The notes under the pieces: generated by a model
What the model was told of the DNA's origin: nothing
Seen by the model: only the letters and a program-made list of their open reading frames with translations
Database searches by the model: none
In this document: piece after piece, positions 18,701 to 26,852 of the stretch
Layout: every line of letters starts with the position of its first letter
Position numbering within the stretch: the first letter of the stretch is position 1
Program-made: the position numbers and the translations under genes
Assembly: GCA_002504905.1 (NCBI GenBank)
Contig: DATY01000030.1
Coordinates: 6,700 to 70,699 of the forward strand
DNA length: 64,000 bases
Direction of reading: 5' to 3'
DNA from: Euryarchaeota archaeon UBA605
GTDB taxonomy: Archaea; Thermoplasmatota; Poseidoniia; Poseidoniales; Thalassarchaeaceae

Positions 18701-20606
18701 ATTCATTGATTTGGTTTCTTCATTAAGCTCTGAACTAGGTGGCGATGCAATCGTAATTGCAGATAAAATCAGGCAGTTACGAGAAAATGAAAATTCAACT
18801 ATGGAAGCAATAACAATACCTCCATCCGACGCTGTCAGAATAATGACTATTCATGGTTCTAAAGGTCTCGAAGCAAGTGTAGTATTTTTAGTAGATATTT
18901 TCTCTAATAGACAGACTAATCTTACTATTGATAGTCGTTCTAGAGCCATGGTTAGTCCTGAATTATTTTCAGGAAATCCGATTCCCTGGACAGATCAGGA
19001 AGATATTAAGACTGTAACTTGGATGCATACTAAATGGATATATCAGTCTAGAAAAGATGCTGAAGCAAGACGTTTATTCTATGTAGGTGCAACTAGAGCA
19101 AAAAATCGTTTGATAATAGTCGGTTCTCCCAAAGGAACTTCTTGGAACGAAAATAATTCAAATAATGGTTTAAAAATTCCTTGGTCTTATACACGTCCTC
19201 TACCTCAATTAGGGCAAATATGGTTAGAATCTCTTAGACAGGGGTCTTTAAACAGAAATGAAGAATTCTCTATATGGAATTACGGAGATTCAGAAGGAAT
19301 TTTAGGCGAAAATGATGCAAGATTTCTTAATCCATTTACCATGGTTCGAAATTCTTTCTTGGGAAGTAATTTGTTACCCGGTATGACAGTTTTACATCAT
19401 GAGGATTGCTTCAATGTAGATCAAGAACAAACAGATCAAGTCATTCTTACGCCATTCGAAAAGCTTTCACTCAAAGATAATGTAGCGAAAATTTCAACGA
19501 ATAATAACTCTACTAAGAAGAAAATTGCTAGAAAAGATTCACATTACAAGGTAAAAACAGCTCCACATCGACTCTCGGTATTATCTGAATGTTCTAGACG
19601 TCATTGGTTTGAAACGAGAGGGGCTCTTAAATCAAATCCAATTGTTCCTATTTCTGAACAATTGATCAATAATAAAATTAAGAATGATTTTGATCCCGCC
19701 CTTTTCGGTTCAGTTGTTCATCGGATCATAGAGATTGGCATCCCTAATCCCGGAGGATTGTCTGAAAACTCTCCAAATTTACCTAGTTCTTGGATAAAAA
19801 AGAACCCAAATGGTCTCAAGAACATTGAAATTCATAAGAAAGTATATTCTGAATTACTTCCTAATGATATTATTGCATCAAAAATGAACGATTCAGTTAT
19901 CGAGATGACTAATAGACTATCAAATAGTAAACTAGGAAGATTGGTATCCGGTGAGATTGTTGATGGTGAAAAGGTCGAGGGTTTGAGAACCGAGTTACCG
20001 TTTCATATTAGTTTTCGAGTTCCACTTAATGGAATAATTAGAGGTCGTTGGACTCCTCGAGGAGAGGAAAAACTTTCTTCAATTAATGAAGTATCAGTTC
20101 TAATGGACGGATTAATTGATCTTGTATTATGTACAAATGGTGACAATGGACCTTCTATTCGTCCAATTGATTTGAAGACTGAGGAAGCTTCAAGAATATT
20201 TTCTAATAAATTAGAGGGACTTTTAGAATCTCTTGGTAATGAGTCATCTCAACCAGTATGTGAGGCTGAGTTTTCTATGTTACATCATCATCGGATGCAG
20301 TTGGCACTCTATTACAGAGCCCTAGAAAGAATTGAAGAGAAAAAATCACATCCTCGTAATGTTTTACGTCCTGCAATTTGGGTTGGGGTTACTGGTAGAT
20401 TGGTTGAATATCCTGAAGACTTATTTTTGAAAGCCCAGAGAGAGTTGGACGAGATTTTAATCCAAGTTGCATCAATAGAGCTTAATCCAGAAGAGGATAT
20501 TTCTAACCATCCACCCTTGAAAATCGGGGACTCTGAACCATGTGATCATTGTCCATTTTCTAAGGGTAAAATGCCTATTTGTGGACCATCAAAGCAGGAA
20601 CTATGA
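15708..20606 (+). CDS. addA: AddA-like UvrD helicase with C-terminal nuclease
   Basis: A protein of 1632 residues. An SF1A helicase core runs from the Walker A motif VDAGAGTGKTS (about residues 18-28) through LLTFTNKAADEM (motif Ia), FIIDEAQDNSPLQW (Walker B), YVGDIKQSIYAFRQAE (motif III region), LTINYRTDGG (motif IV), MTIHGSKGLEASVVF (motif V) and FYVGATRAKNRL (motif VI). The C-terminus is a PD-(D/E)xK nuclease with DGLIDLV, PIDLKT and QLALYYRAL. Unusually, LSECSRRHWF upstream of the nuclease and C-x2-C-x8-C at the end give a second four-Cys set like the AddB iron-sulfur staple. It is longer than bacterial AddA (about 1230), mainly through insertions in the helicase. It forms one operon with addB. 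Confidence 0.85.
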   Translation: MKLNRAQLLALNLDSHIVVDAGAGTGKTSTIIDRVIEHYLSEDQRATRILPKPERPFELAGGILVSGKSDTQNLRDWGGLLPGEVVLLTFTNKAADEMKDRLRQRLTHLSPGPSSDDGKNRTDPRIRFEGFNEQLLTLLDDAPIGTIDSFFNQLVSPYRGILGDSLTQENVSDSGRILLTESALNILWRLSSHSSRSSEAVDAGIPVNRTFGPKDVLESRDRIQRHYAGRNRAIGVIRNLSKRSIFIDEAVKGLTDSNGKINSDKIIQRIVNSVNPRMLDDFIEDTQKIIFNFCNLIKEYPNELGSGWSFNTRIGCLDYLASLPQKENVWEKLVWLSNVYNCVVSRKSLFNDSSSKKPTVFPSGNLPKDGDNWPRGINNLGSVSSLIKPISNELRDLWHSNDGDIILHYVRLVLVTNKEKIPGTPNDWQHPVFTLEGEIPVNNPSLNDDTIYGFSLEKEARNLDDLRIVMKGFNGILEKLKEVNEVHDFDDIQTMAGDLLLANCPKICENFYPESVINALNNTPKEPWKDDHIITAISILENLEKDSISNIKQSKEDLNRRYSILKKIRRRYRAFIIDEAQDNSPLQWKLLSRLWGHRHFEDNEMKVPDTPWQPTICYVGDIKQSIYAFRQAEVTGFLEYSQTLRNINNHEFNSIPELTESGRELRTRDFSRDPRNSHKITIANARKYYQDGGQDLLGWIPFHHYDGLDSGKQEITDLRKEGQISLTINYRTDGGLLDVMNEWWEDVFNVRHRRVFNGDFYAEPQELIPSPSNKKIPGNIEWICPLNKDSSLNPSTDLGEYLDPFDSGDSLERQGLMIAKRIKHLIDGKPIRVLSPNGEWDIQPTCEKVAPSEIMVLLPTRGKIRDIIIRYLNDFDIPSQADREGGLLERPAVHALDGLLQFISRPENPHNAVWVAKSCLIGFNDKQIHEFISGSGKNENLLYRLRELAINSYQKELVSHWIDFSEKGLVNELLEDTLDFSDLLLAYPEESSLQDVEQFIDLVSSLSSELGGDAIVIADKIRQLRENENSTMEAITIPPSDAVRIMTIHGSKGLEASVVFLVDIFSNRQTNLTIDSRSRAMVSPELFSGNPIPWTDQEDIKTVTWMHTKWIYQSRKDAEARRLFYVGATRAKNRLIIVGSPKGTSWNENNSNNGLKIPWSYTRPLPQLGQIWLESLRQGSLNRNEEFSIWNYGDSEGILGENDARFLNPFTMVRNSFLGSNLLPGMTVLHHEDCFNVDQEQTDQVILTPFEKLSLKDNVAKISTNNNSTKKKIARKDSHYKVKTAPHRLSVLSECSRRHWFETRGALKSNPIVPISEQLINNKIKNDFDPALFGSVVHRIIEIGIPNPGGLSENSPNLPSSWIKKNPNGLKNIEIHKKVYSELLPNDIIASKMNDSVIEMTNRLSNSKLGRLVSGEIVDGEKVEGLRTELPFHISFRVPLNGIIRGRWTPRGEEKLSSINEVSVLMDGLIDLVLCTNGDNGPSIRPIDLKTEEASRIFSNKLEGLLESLGNESSQPVCEAEFSMLHHHRMQLALYYRALERIEEKKSHPRNVLRPAIWVGVTGRLVEYPEDLFLKAQRELDEILIQVASIELNPEEDISNHPPLKIGDSEPCDHCPFSKGKMPICGPSKQEL

Positions 20607-20644
20607 ATTAAAGATTCAAAGACTGAACCACCTAAGATACATAC

Positions 20645-22057
20645 ATGTCTGTGGACTTGGATAGGCTAATGACCAGATCAGATGAGTTATGGGAGCAATC
20701 AATAATTCCTAGTTTATCTAAATTTATTGAGATAGAAGCACTTTCTCCAAGCTTCGAACCCGATTGGAAAGAGAAGGGAGAACTTGATGCAACAATTGAA
20801 TTATTCACAAAATGGCTGATTGAACAGGAACTAGAAGGTATGGAATATAAGATACATCGAATAGACGGAAGGACTCCCGTACTATTAGTTACTGTTGAAG
20901 GTACAGGGCCCGGTGAAGTCATATTCTATTCTCACTTAGATAAACAACCCTCTCGACCTAATTTATGGTCTGAGGGTTTGCATCCATTGAAAGCAGTTAG
21001 AAGAGATCCTTGGTTATATGGAAGAGGTGCTTTGGATGATGGATATGGTGGATATGTCTGCGTCACGGCTCTAAAAATGCTCCAAGAACAGGGAGTCCCC
21101 TATCCTCGATCACATTTTTTAATTGAAACTTGTGAGGAATCAGGATCTTATGATTTACCTTCATATCTTGAATCATTAACTAAAGACTTAGGTGAACCCG
21201 ATTTGATAGTTGTTCTTGATAGTGGAGGGCCAGATTATGAACATATTTGGGTGACTGAAGCATTGAGAGGATTAGTTGCAGGAAACCTATCTGTAAAGGT
21301 ATTGAATGAAGGTGTTCATTCTGGAATGTCAGGAGGAGTAATTCCTTCATCTTTTAGAATTCAAAGAATGCTTTTGAACAGAGTAGAGGATTCCGATACT
21401 GGCAAAATCTTGATTCCTGAAATGCATGTAGAAATTAGTGAAAAAGTTAGAAATGAAGCCGAAGAACTTGCAAGTCTACTAGGTGATGAAATTTGGTCAC
21501 AACTTCCTGTAGTTGAAACTCTAAAACCTCAAAATGAAGGTGCTGCAGAAATCCTTCTTGATATGAATTGGAGACCTGCAATGTCAGTGATAGGTGCTGA
21601 TGGAATGCCTCCCACTCAAACAGCAGGAAATGTTCTGAGAACCCATACTGATCTTAAGCTAAGTTTCAGAATTCCTCCTGGAGTCCCTTCGGAAAATATT
21701 GATTCTATCCTGAAAGAAACCTTTGAGAGAGACCCACCATATGGATCAAAAGTAGAATATATTCCTGACGCTGCTGCGGATGGTTTTCACGCTCCAGCTA
21801 TGGATGGTAGAATTGCAGACGCTCTTTCATCTGCATCTATACACATTAGTGGGCACCCACCAATGGCCACTTGGGTAGGTGGAACAATTCCATTTATGGC
21901 GATGATGCAGGAAAAATATCCCTCTGCTCAGTTTTTCTGTACAGGCACTGGTGGACCAGGCAATAACGCTCATGGGCCAGATGAAAAACTGCATATTCCC
22001 TCCTCGAAAAGGCTGACTGCAGTATTATCTGCAACAATCGCAGCATTATCTCAATAA
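20645..22057 (+). CDS. M20-family metallopeptidase (dipeptidase/carboxypeptidase-like)
   Basis: A zinc peptidase of 470 residues. Metal ligands are visible in order: H97 in FYSHLDKQP with D99 beside it, D131/D132 in GRGALDDGYGG, the E164-E165 pair in ETCEESGS (general base and ligand), D in VVLDSGGPDYE, and a late His in GNNAHGPDEKLHI. The middle region (about 210-360) is the lid and dimerisation domain. Length and order match the CNDP/ArgE-type branch, which cleaves dipeptides or N-acyl amino acids; the substrate is open. Peptide turnover fits the proteolytic lifestyle usually proposed for marine euryarchaea. It stands as a single gene behind addA with a 38-base gap. Confidence 0.88.
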   Translation: MSVDLDRLMTRSDELWEQSIIPSLSKFIEIEALSPSFEPDWKEKGELDATIELFTKWLIEQELEGMEYKIHRIDGRTPVLLVTVEGTGPGEVIFYSHLDKQPSRPNLWSEGLHPLKAVRRDPWLYGRGALDDGYGGYVCVTALKMLQEQGVPYPRSHFLIETCEESGSYDLPSYLESLTKDLGEPDLIVVLDSGGPDYEHIWVTEALRGLVAGNLSVKVLNEGVHSGMSGGVIPSSFRIQRMLLNRVEDSDTGKILIPEMHVEISEKVRNEAEELASLLGDEIWSQLPVVETLKPQNEGAAEILLDMNWRPAMSVIGADGMPPTQTAGNVLRTHTDLKLSFRIPPGVPSENIDSILKETFERDPPYGSKVEYIPDAAADGFHAPAMDGRIADALSSASIHISGHPPMATWVGGTIPFMAMMQEKYPSAQFFCTGTGGPGNNAHGPDEKLHIPSSKRLTAVLSATIAALSQ

Positions 22058-22141
22058 ATTGATTAGAAATGGTCAATTCTTAGACAAAGAATCCGCCGAA
22101 GTTAAAGCGAGGATATGATTCGAGCAAGGTGAGGGTATCCA

Positions 22142-22777
22142 ATGACTAATGATGAAGGCGGTTCAATAACGCCAGAAAATCGTATCAAACAACTAGAGGA
22201 AAGATTGGTTGAAGAATCAGATAGACTAGAGAAATTATATGTTGCTTATCGTAAAGTTGAACAAGAACTTGAAGAGAAAAATGCAATTATTGACGTACTA
22301 GAGAAAGAAGCAATCGATAAAGAAATTGAGAGAGAAGGTATGGAAACGCTTCTTTCGGACAAGGACAATAGAATTCATGAAATGGAAATGGAAGGAGCAA
22401 AATCTTCCACTAGGATTAAGCATCTTGAGCCAAAACTTGAGAAAACTGAAGAGATGTACACTCGTGAGAAGGCACGATTAGGTCGTGTTTTCGAAGTTGC
22501 TGAGGAACTTGATGAGGCACTTCAAACGGCTCAAGTGGAACTTACAGCTAGAGATGATTGGTATGTGCAACATATGCAATTATTTGAAAATCTCAATCAG
22601 GCAATTCAGACACGGTATGAAATGATTGATTCAGCAATCGAAAAGAGTGCTGAGTTTGCAAAGAAACAAGACACTTTCAAATCTAGAATGGATGAAGCTC
22701 TAGATGCAGCAGAAGAAGCGGTTGCGCATGCTCAAGAGATGTCAGAAGAACTTCCAGAAGAAGAATCAGAAGACTGA
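22142..22777 (+). CDS. Coiled-coil protein of unknown function
   Basis: A protein of 211 residues, almost all heptad-like and rich in Glu, Lys and Arg, with no signal peptide, membrane segment or Cys. Residues 15-120 read as one long coiled coil (IKQLEERLVEESDRLEKLY and following), and residues 120-205 as a second helical stretch ending in a very acidic tail (EELPEEESED). A GGTGAG ribosome-binding site precedes the ATG at 22142. It could be a structural or chromosome-associated protein; nothing in the sequence decides this. It ends 3 bases from a convergent acyltransferase gene. Confidence 0.7.
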   Translation: MTNDEGGSITPENRIKQLEERLVEESDRLEKLYVAYRKVEQELEEKNAIIDVLEKEAIDKEIEREGMETLLSDKDNRIHEMEMEGAKSSTRIKHLEPKLEKTEEMYTREKARLGRVFEVAEELDEALQTAQVELTARDDWYVQHMQLFENLNQAIQTRYEMIDSAIEKSAEFAKKQDTFKSRMDEALDAAEEAVAHAQEMSEELPEEESED

Positions 22778-22780
22778 TTA

Positions 22781-23533
22781 TTACTCAGGTTTCGTTCCAT
22801 CTGCTCTCTTTATGCACTTTGCAGGTATTCCAGCCCAAACTTCTCCATCAGGTATATTTGTCCATTTTGGAACCACAGCTCTAGATGCAATAACTGCTTT
22901 CTCACCTATTGTGCAACCCGGTTGAATTACAGACCCCATTCCAATTAATGCATCATCACCAATTACGACGGGGGCCATCACTAATTCACCACTTTCAGTC
23001 AAATGAGCGTTGATAATTGCTTTTCCTCCAATCACTACCCTTTTCCCTAATGTCACCGAACCTGCGTCATTTAGATGTGCACTATTAATTTGTACACCCT
23101 CACCCAACTTTGCACCGGATAATCTATAGTATAAATTTCCAATAAATGATGGAACCAAGAATGGTAGAAAGAACAATGCAATTTTATGAAAAATCATTGA
23201 CCAAGCCCACTGAATTGTCACAAATGATTGTAAAGGATATCTTCCAGAATCCAATCTTGGTCGGAATAAACCTCCAAGAATTCCACAAATGATTACTAGA
23301 CTAATTCCCCAAGTCATCATCGCCATACCTGTTGCAACCCCTGTAATTGCAAAGTCTAGAATCGGTATTGTATCTATGTCAGAAGACAAGAAAGACCCAG
23401 GATTGGTATTAGTTACCTCTAGGATCTTGTAGAAAATATAAACTCCGGGTAAAGCAGCAATTCCAACAATAAATGCTAGAAATGGAATTACTAGTGCAGT
23501 TAAGAAATTCTGTACAATTGTGAAAGCCTTCAA
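22781..23533 (-). CDS. Membrane-bound left-handed beta-helix (hexapeptide) acyltransferase
   Basis: A protein of 250 residues. The first 75 residues hold two membrane segments (about 8-35 and 60-85), and a further hydrophobic stretch near 105-125 leads into the enzymatic part. From about residue 130 the hexapeptide pattern of a left-handed beta helix appears (VTLGKRVVIGGKAIINAH, then VVIGDDALIGMGSVIQPG and IGEKAVIASRAVV), closing with GEVWAGIPAKCI. Such enzymes move acetyl or longer acyl groups to sugars, amino acids or lipids. The layout recalls the C-terminal domain of Pls/PosA-type multidomain proteins, with the substrate held near the membrane. The start is a TTG with GGTGG just upstream. 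Confidence 0.72.
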   Translation of the reverse strand: MKAFTIVQNFLTALVIPFLAFIVGIAALPGVYIFYKILEVTNTNPGSFLSSDIDTIPILDFAITGVATGMAMMTWGISLVIICGILGGLFRPRLDSGRYPLQSFVTIQWAWSMIFHKIALFFLPFLVPSFIGNLYYRLSGAKLGEGVQINSAHLNDAGSVTLGKRVVIGGKAIINAHLTESGELVMAPVVIGDDALIGMGSVIQPGCTIGEKAVIASRAVVPKWTNIPDGEVWAGIPAKCIKRADGTKPE

Positions 23534-23563
23534 TGTACCACCAATAATTGAGCCTAGGGTTCA

Positions 23564-23569
23564 CTTAAG
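23564..23569 (+). promoter_or_regulatory. CTTAAG TATA-like box upstream of the RaSEA gene
   Basis: CACTTAAGAAGATG centred here lies about 34 bases before the ATG at 23601. An archaeal TATA box directs initiation about 25 bases downstream, so the transcript would begin within about 10 bases of the ATG. The same ACTTAAG core occurs before the genes at 24843 and 54293. Confidence 0.4.
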
Positions 23570-23600
23570 AAGATGTTTTTGGCGACGGCAGTATCAATAG

Positions 23601-24755
23601 ATGGGAACCAACCGTAGGGTTATGGGAGGTGCTTCTGGGATATTAGGAGACGGCAAGAAAGCCGTTAAAATCCATCATTTAGTTAAGGCTCCTGAGAATA
23701 CTCCTCAGTCTATTTCTCGAAGAGAATCATGGGATGCAACCAAACCTGCAACCGTTTACAAAACTCCAGAGATATTACAGGATGGTACTACCTGCACTGC
23801 TGCTACAGTAATTTTGAGAACTAGAGGCTGTGCATGGTGGTGGAAGTCTGGTTGTACATTTTGTGGATATTTTAATGATGTTAGAGACGATGTAACGGCC
23901 AATGATTTATTTGCTCAATGGGAAGAAGCTAAAAGATTGACAAATGATTTTAAAGGATGTAAAATGGTTAAAGTGTACACCTCGGGTACATTTTTTGAAG
24001 ATCAAGAAAATCCTCCTGAGTGGCAAGAAATGGTTTTGAAAGAAACTTTTGAAAGAGGATTGGAATTAGTAGTCGAAGCTCAGGCGCATTTGTGCCATCC
24101 AGAAAAATTAGCATGGGTTGCTGAACGCCATCCTGGTTGTACTGTCGCAATTGGATTAGAAGCATATGATGACATAGTTTTGCGTTTCCATTGTAACAAA
24201 GGATTCTCAACAAAGACTTGGAGAAAATCTGTAGATAATTTACGCGAAGCGGGCTTACGTGTCAAAACTTATTTACTTTTCAAACCACCTTTTATGTCAG
24301 AGGGAGATGCTCTTAATTTAACATCAGAATGGTTAGTAAAAGTAGCCCCTCTTTCTGATGAGGTATCAATCAATCCGATGAATATTCAGAAAAATACTAT
24401 TGTCGATAGAATATTTAGGAATAGAGAATATCGTCCTCCATGGCTATGGTCACTTGTTGAGATGATTGAGAGAACTCATCACCAGATAGTTGACTCAGAT
24501 TGTCGTTCTATCGTTCATCCTACTGCTGGGGGAAGAATAAGAGGTGCACATAATTGTAAGAAATGTGATGCAGAGGTGGTAGCAGCGATAGAAAGATATT
24601 CTGTTTCGAGAGATTTAAGAGAATTTGAGGGACTTGATTGTGAATGTAAGAAAGTTTGGAAAACAGAAATTGAAAATGATTTATCATTACCCGTTCCTAT
24701 GGGGCAAGGAAGAGATAGACGCCTATCTCGAGTAGATATAATTCGTGCACCTTAA
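23601..24755 (+). CDS. raSEA: Archaeosine biosynthesis radical SAM protein RaSEA
   Basis: A protein of 384 residues. RaSEA acts with ArcS to turn the lysine adduct of preQ0 at tRNA position 15 into archaeosine. The radical SAM cysteines appear as C-x7-C-x2-C in RTRGCAWWWKSGCTFCGY (about residues 73-90), the spacing peculiar to the family that includes this enzyme. Further landmarks are VYTSGTFFEDQENP, a VEAQAHL segment, GLEAYDD, and a C-terminal zinc-like CKKC near HNCKKCDAE with a later C-x-C. The start at 23601 fits an almost leaderless transcript. ArcS and ArcTGT are not in the window. The family assignment is strong; the exact role rests on known archaeal enzymes. Confidence 0.85.
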   Translation: MGTNRRVMGGASGILGDGKKAVKIHHLVKAPENTPQSISRRESWDATKPATVYKTPEILQDGTTCTAATVILRTRGCAWWWKSGCTFCGYFNDVRDDVTANDLFAQWEEAKRLTNDFKGCKMVKVYTSGTFFEDQENPPEWQEMVLKETFERGLELVVEAQAHLCHPEKLAWVAERHPGCTVAIGLEAYDDIVLRFHCNKGFSTKTWRKSVDNLREAGLRVKTYLLFKPPFMSEGDALNLTSEWLVKVAPLSDEVSINPMNIQKNTIVDRIFRNREYRPPWLWSLVEMIERTHHQIVDSDCRSIVHPTAGGRIRGAHNCKKCDAEVVAAIERYSVSRDLREFEGLDCECKKVWKTEIENDLSLPVPMGQGRDRRLSRVDIIRAP

Positions 24756-24784
24756 TGCTCAATCTACTATCGTCTCGGCTAATA

Positions 24785-24836
24785 CTTAAGTCTGAATCTC
24801 CGTTGGTAGTAATATCCTTAACGGGAAACTAGAGGT
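24785..24836 (+). promoter_or_regulatory. CTTAAG TATA-like box and AGAGGT ribosome-binding site
   Basis: TACTTAAGT (CTTAAG at 24785-24790) lies 58 bases before the ATG at 24843, and AGAGGT lies about 7 bases before that ATG. The box-to-start distance is the same as for rpl21e (54235 to 54293). It probably drives the two-gene oxidase-like operon. Confidence 0.4.
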
Positions 24837-24842
24837 ATAATC

Positions 24843-25121
24843 ATGTCAATTAATACAACAGATTCAGTAGACGTTTTTCTTCAGGGTGAAAAAGAACCCT
24901 CTGGCTCATGGATTTTTATTGTCATAGGGTTTGTATTTTCACTTTCCTTTTTGGTACTTTATAGTATACTCTATCCTGGACAGGATTTACCAGTAATTTC
25001 TGATTTAGTACCAGTTTTCAGTGGAGTTTTTGATTCAGGAATTTGGTTCTTTATCTTAGGTACAATGATTGGTATATTCGCTATCTTAGGGCGTTTGTTA
25101 TTAGAGGCTACCAGCGAATGA
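24843..25121 (+). CDS. Small two-helix membrane protein, partner of oxidase-like subunit
   Basis: A protein of 92 residues with two membrane helices (about 22-43 and 65-87). The first helix ends in VLYSILYPGQDLP, which recalls the membrane anchor of CcoP-type subunits (a VLYPG turn), but there is no heme-binding CxxCH. The stop codon overlaps the ribosome-binding site of the next gene, an oxidase subunit I homologue, so the two are co-translated. A role as a small accessory subunit of that protein is inferred from position only. Confidence 0.6.
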   Translation: MSINTTDSVDVFLQGEKEPSGSWIFIVIGFVFSLSFLVLYSILYPGQDLPVISDLVPVFSGVFDSGIWFFILGTMIGIFAILGRLLLEATSE

Positions 25122-25131
25122 GGTGATTATT

Positions 25132-26802
25132 ATGGATACAGTATTAACAACAATGTTTTATTTTTGGATTTCACTATTCATAGTATTCTTTTTGGTTCAG
25201 AGAGGTTTATGGATATTTTCAGATGTTGCAAAGGGTACAGTTTCTTTCATGCTTGAAAAAGCATTAGGTCCGGGATCAGATTTAGTTGAAGGACGTCCTG
25301 GTTCAGGTGCTAGATCTTGGATATTACAAGGGACATTATGGTTAATTCTAGGATCTATGTTCACATTCACTAGTATGTGGCTCAGTCATGATCCTAATGC
25401 TCTTCACTCACTTGCTTCATGGGGATTTGTTGCTAACGCCGATGAACTAGCCTCAGCAGGATTTTACGCTACTTTATACGGATCAGTATCTATGTTAGTA
25501 ATAGGCTCCGGTTTTCACATAATACCCAAATTAGCTGGTACAGAACTGGCGAGCGAAACCAATGCCAATTTAGTTTCATTTGTATGGACAATTTCTGTAT
25601 TGATCCTAGTCATAGGATCTCAAAATAATATTATTCTTGGTGTTGAAATTATTCCTTTGGGAACAGTTGTTAATAGCGTTGCACTATTAGCCGTAATACT
25701 TAATCAATTATTGACAGTTTCAAATAGAACAAGAAAAATGGCTCTTCCTGGTTGGTTAATATTGATTGCATTACTCAGCAATCCTCTTTTGAGTATAATT
25801 TCTATAATCTCAGGAGCTGCTGACGATAGTGTAGGTCAATGGCTTTCGTATCATTTGTTTGGAGGGGCGTTCTTTTTCGCTGGCGTCGCTGGTGTCGCTC
25901 TATATGCATCTTCTATCGCTTCTGGAAACCCTCTCTGGTCGAAGACATTGGTCGGTGTAACTTTATTTGGCACTGTTCTGACTATCAATCCATTTGGAGA
26001 TATTCATGGTCAGATGGTAATGGAAGCTTTCGGTCCTTTAGCAGAAAATAATGTTGTTGCATTCTCAAATCAGGACATGTTAGCTGCAAGTTTCTTGATG
26101 GCCCTTGTGTCAATCCCTGTTTTTGCATTTGCAAGTAATATGTTGGTTACAATGAGAGGTTCTGATGCTTTCGTAGATTCTCCGGATTATCCCGGAAATG
26201 CTGAACTTAATCTAGGATCTTGGTTGATTGTCCCTATTGCTTTAGGTTCACTTTTTGTACAGACAGATACAGTTAGTGGCACTTCAGAACTAGTTGGTAT
26301 AGCCGATTCTCTTTCTGTCATGGCTGGTTGGTTAGTCCTAGTGCCTCTATCTCTTGGAGCCGCCCTAAGTCTCTATCCTGAGCTTACGGGTAGACATTTA
26401 TTCTCAAATAATAGAGCGAGATGGGGTTACCTAATGATGACCGGAGGAGCAATATTTGGTTTATCGATTACAATGATCGCAGATTTCATGGACATGGCTC
26501 TTGTGGAAATGATGGTTGAAGACCCTAGTGCACTTTCGGAAGAACTACGCAAGGTAGGTTCAGTAATGTTCTATGGAGTGGTAATTGGATCTATTCTTCA
26601 TTCATTGAATATGGTAACCGGAATTTTCCGGGGTGAACTAATCACAGCCGATTCTGTAAAATCATCATCAATTTCTGTTGAATCTTATTCACTAGTTACC
26701 TCGACTACCGTTCGAAAGATTCTTGCTAGTGGAGCAAATCTTGATACAGAAGTGATCCCAACTGGTGAGGATGATGAGAAAGGTAGTGCTACAAAACTCT
26801 GA
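25132..26802 (+). CDS. Divergent heme-copper oxidase subunit I homologue lacking most histidine ligands
   Basis: About 556 residues with roughly 12 membrane helices. By eye it follows cbb3-type CcoN. QWLSYHLFGGAFFFAGVAGVALY (H about 241) aligns with the CcoN helix holding the copper-B His (QWWYGHNAVGFF). SLGAALSLYPELTGRHLFS followed by GYLMMTGG aligns with the helix X-XI stretch (GALYHLVPKVFGR). However, the helix II heme His is replaced (FYATLYGSVSM), the HH pair of helix VII is reduced to one His (FGDIHGQ), and the GHVH pair of helix X is absent (DSLSVMAGW). It is therefore unlikely to bind the usual hemes. The start is ATG 25132 behind GAGGTGA. The family call is by manual alignment and should be checked. 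Confidence 0.5.
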   Translation: MDTVLTTMFYFWISLFIVFFLVQRGLWIFSDVAKGTVSFMLEKALGPGSDLVEGRPGSGARSWILQGTLWLILGSMFTFTSMWLSHDPNALHSLASWGFVANADELASAGFYATLYGSVSMLVIGSGFHIIPKLAGTELASETNANLVSFVWTISVLILVIGSQNNIILGVEIIPLGTVVNSVALLAVILNQLLTVSNRTRKMALPGWLILIALLSNPLLSIISIISGAADDSVGQWLSYHLFGGAFFFAGVAGVALYASSIASGNPLWSKTLVGVTLFGTVLTINPFGDIHGQMVMEAFGPLAENNVVAFSNQDMLAASFLMALVSIPVFAFASNMLVTMRGSDAFVDSPDYPGNAELNLGSWLIVPIALGSLFVQTDTVSGTSELVGIADSLSVMAGWLVLVPLSLGAALSLYPELTGRHLFSNNRARWGYLMMTGGAIFGLSITMIADFMDMALVEMMVEDPSALSEELRKVGSVMFYGVVIGSILHSLNMVTGIFRGELITADSVKSSSISVESYSLVTSTTVRKILASGANLDTEVIPTGEDDEKGSATKL

Positions 26803-26852
26803 ATTAAGATTTTTCTTGAGGTTCAAAACCTCATTTATCGAATGAGGTTAAT

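Noticed and set aside
22058..22141. Possible tRNA in the gap before the coiled-coil gene
   Set aside because: No acceptor stem or conserved T-loop could be formed.
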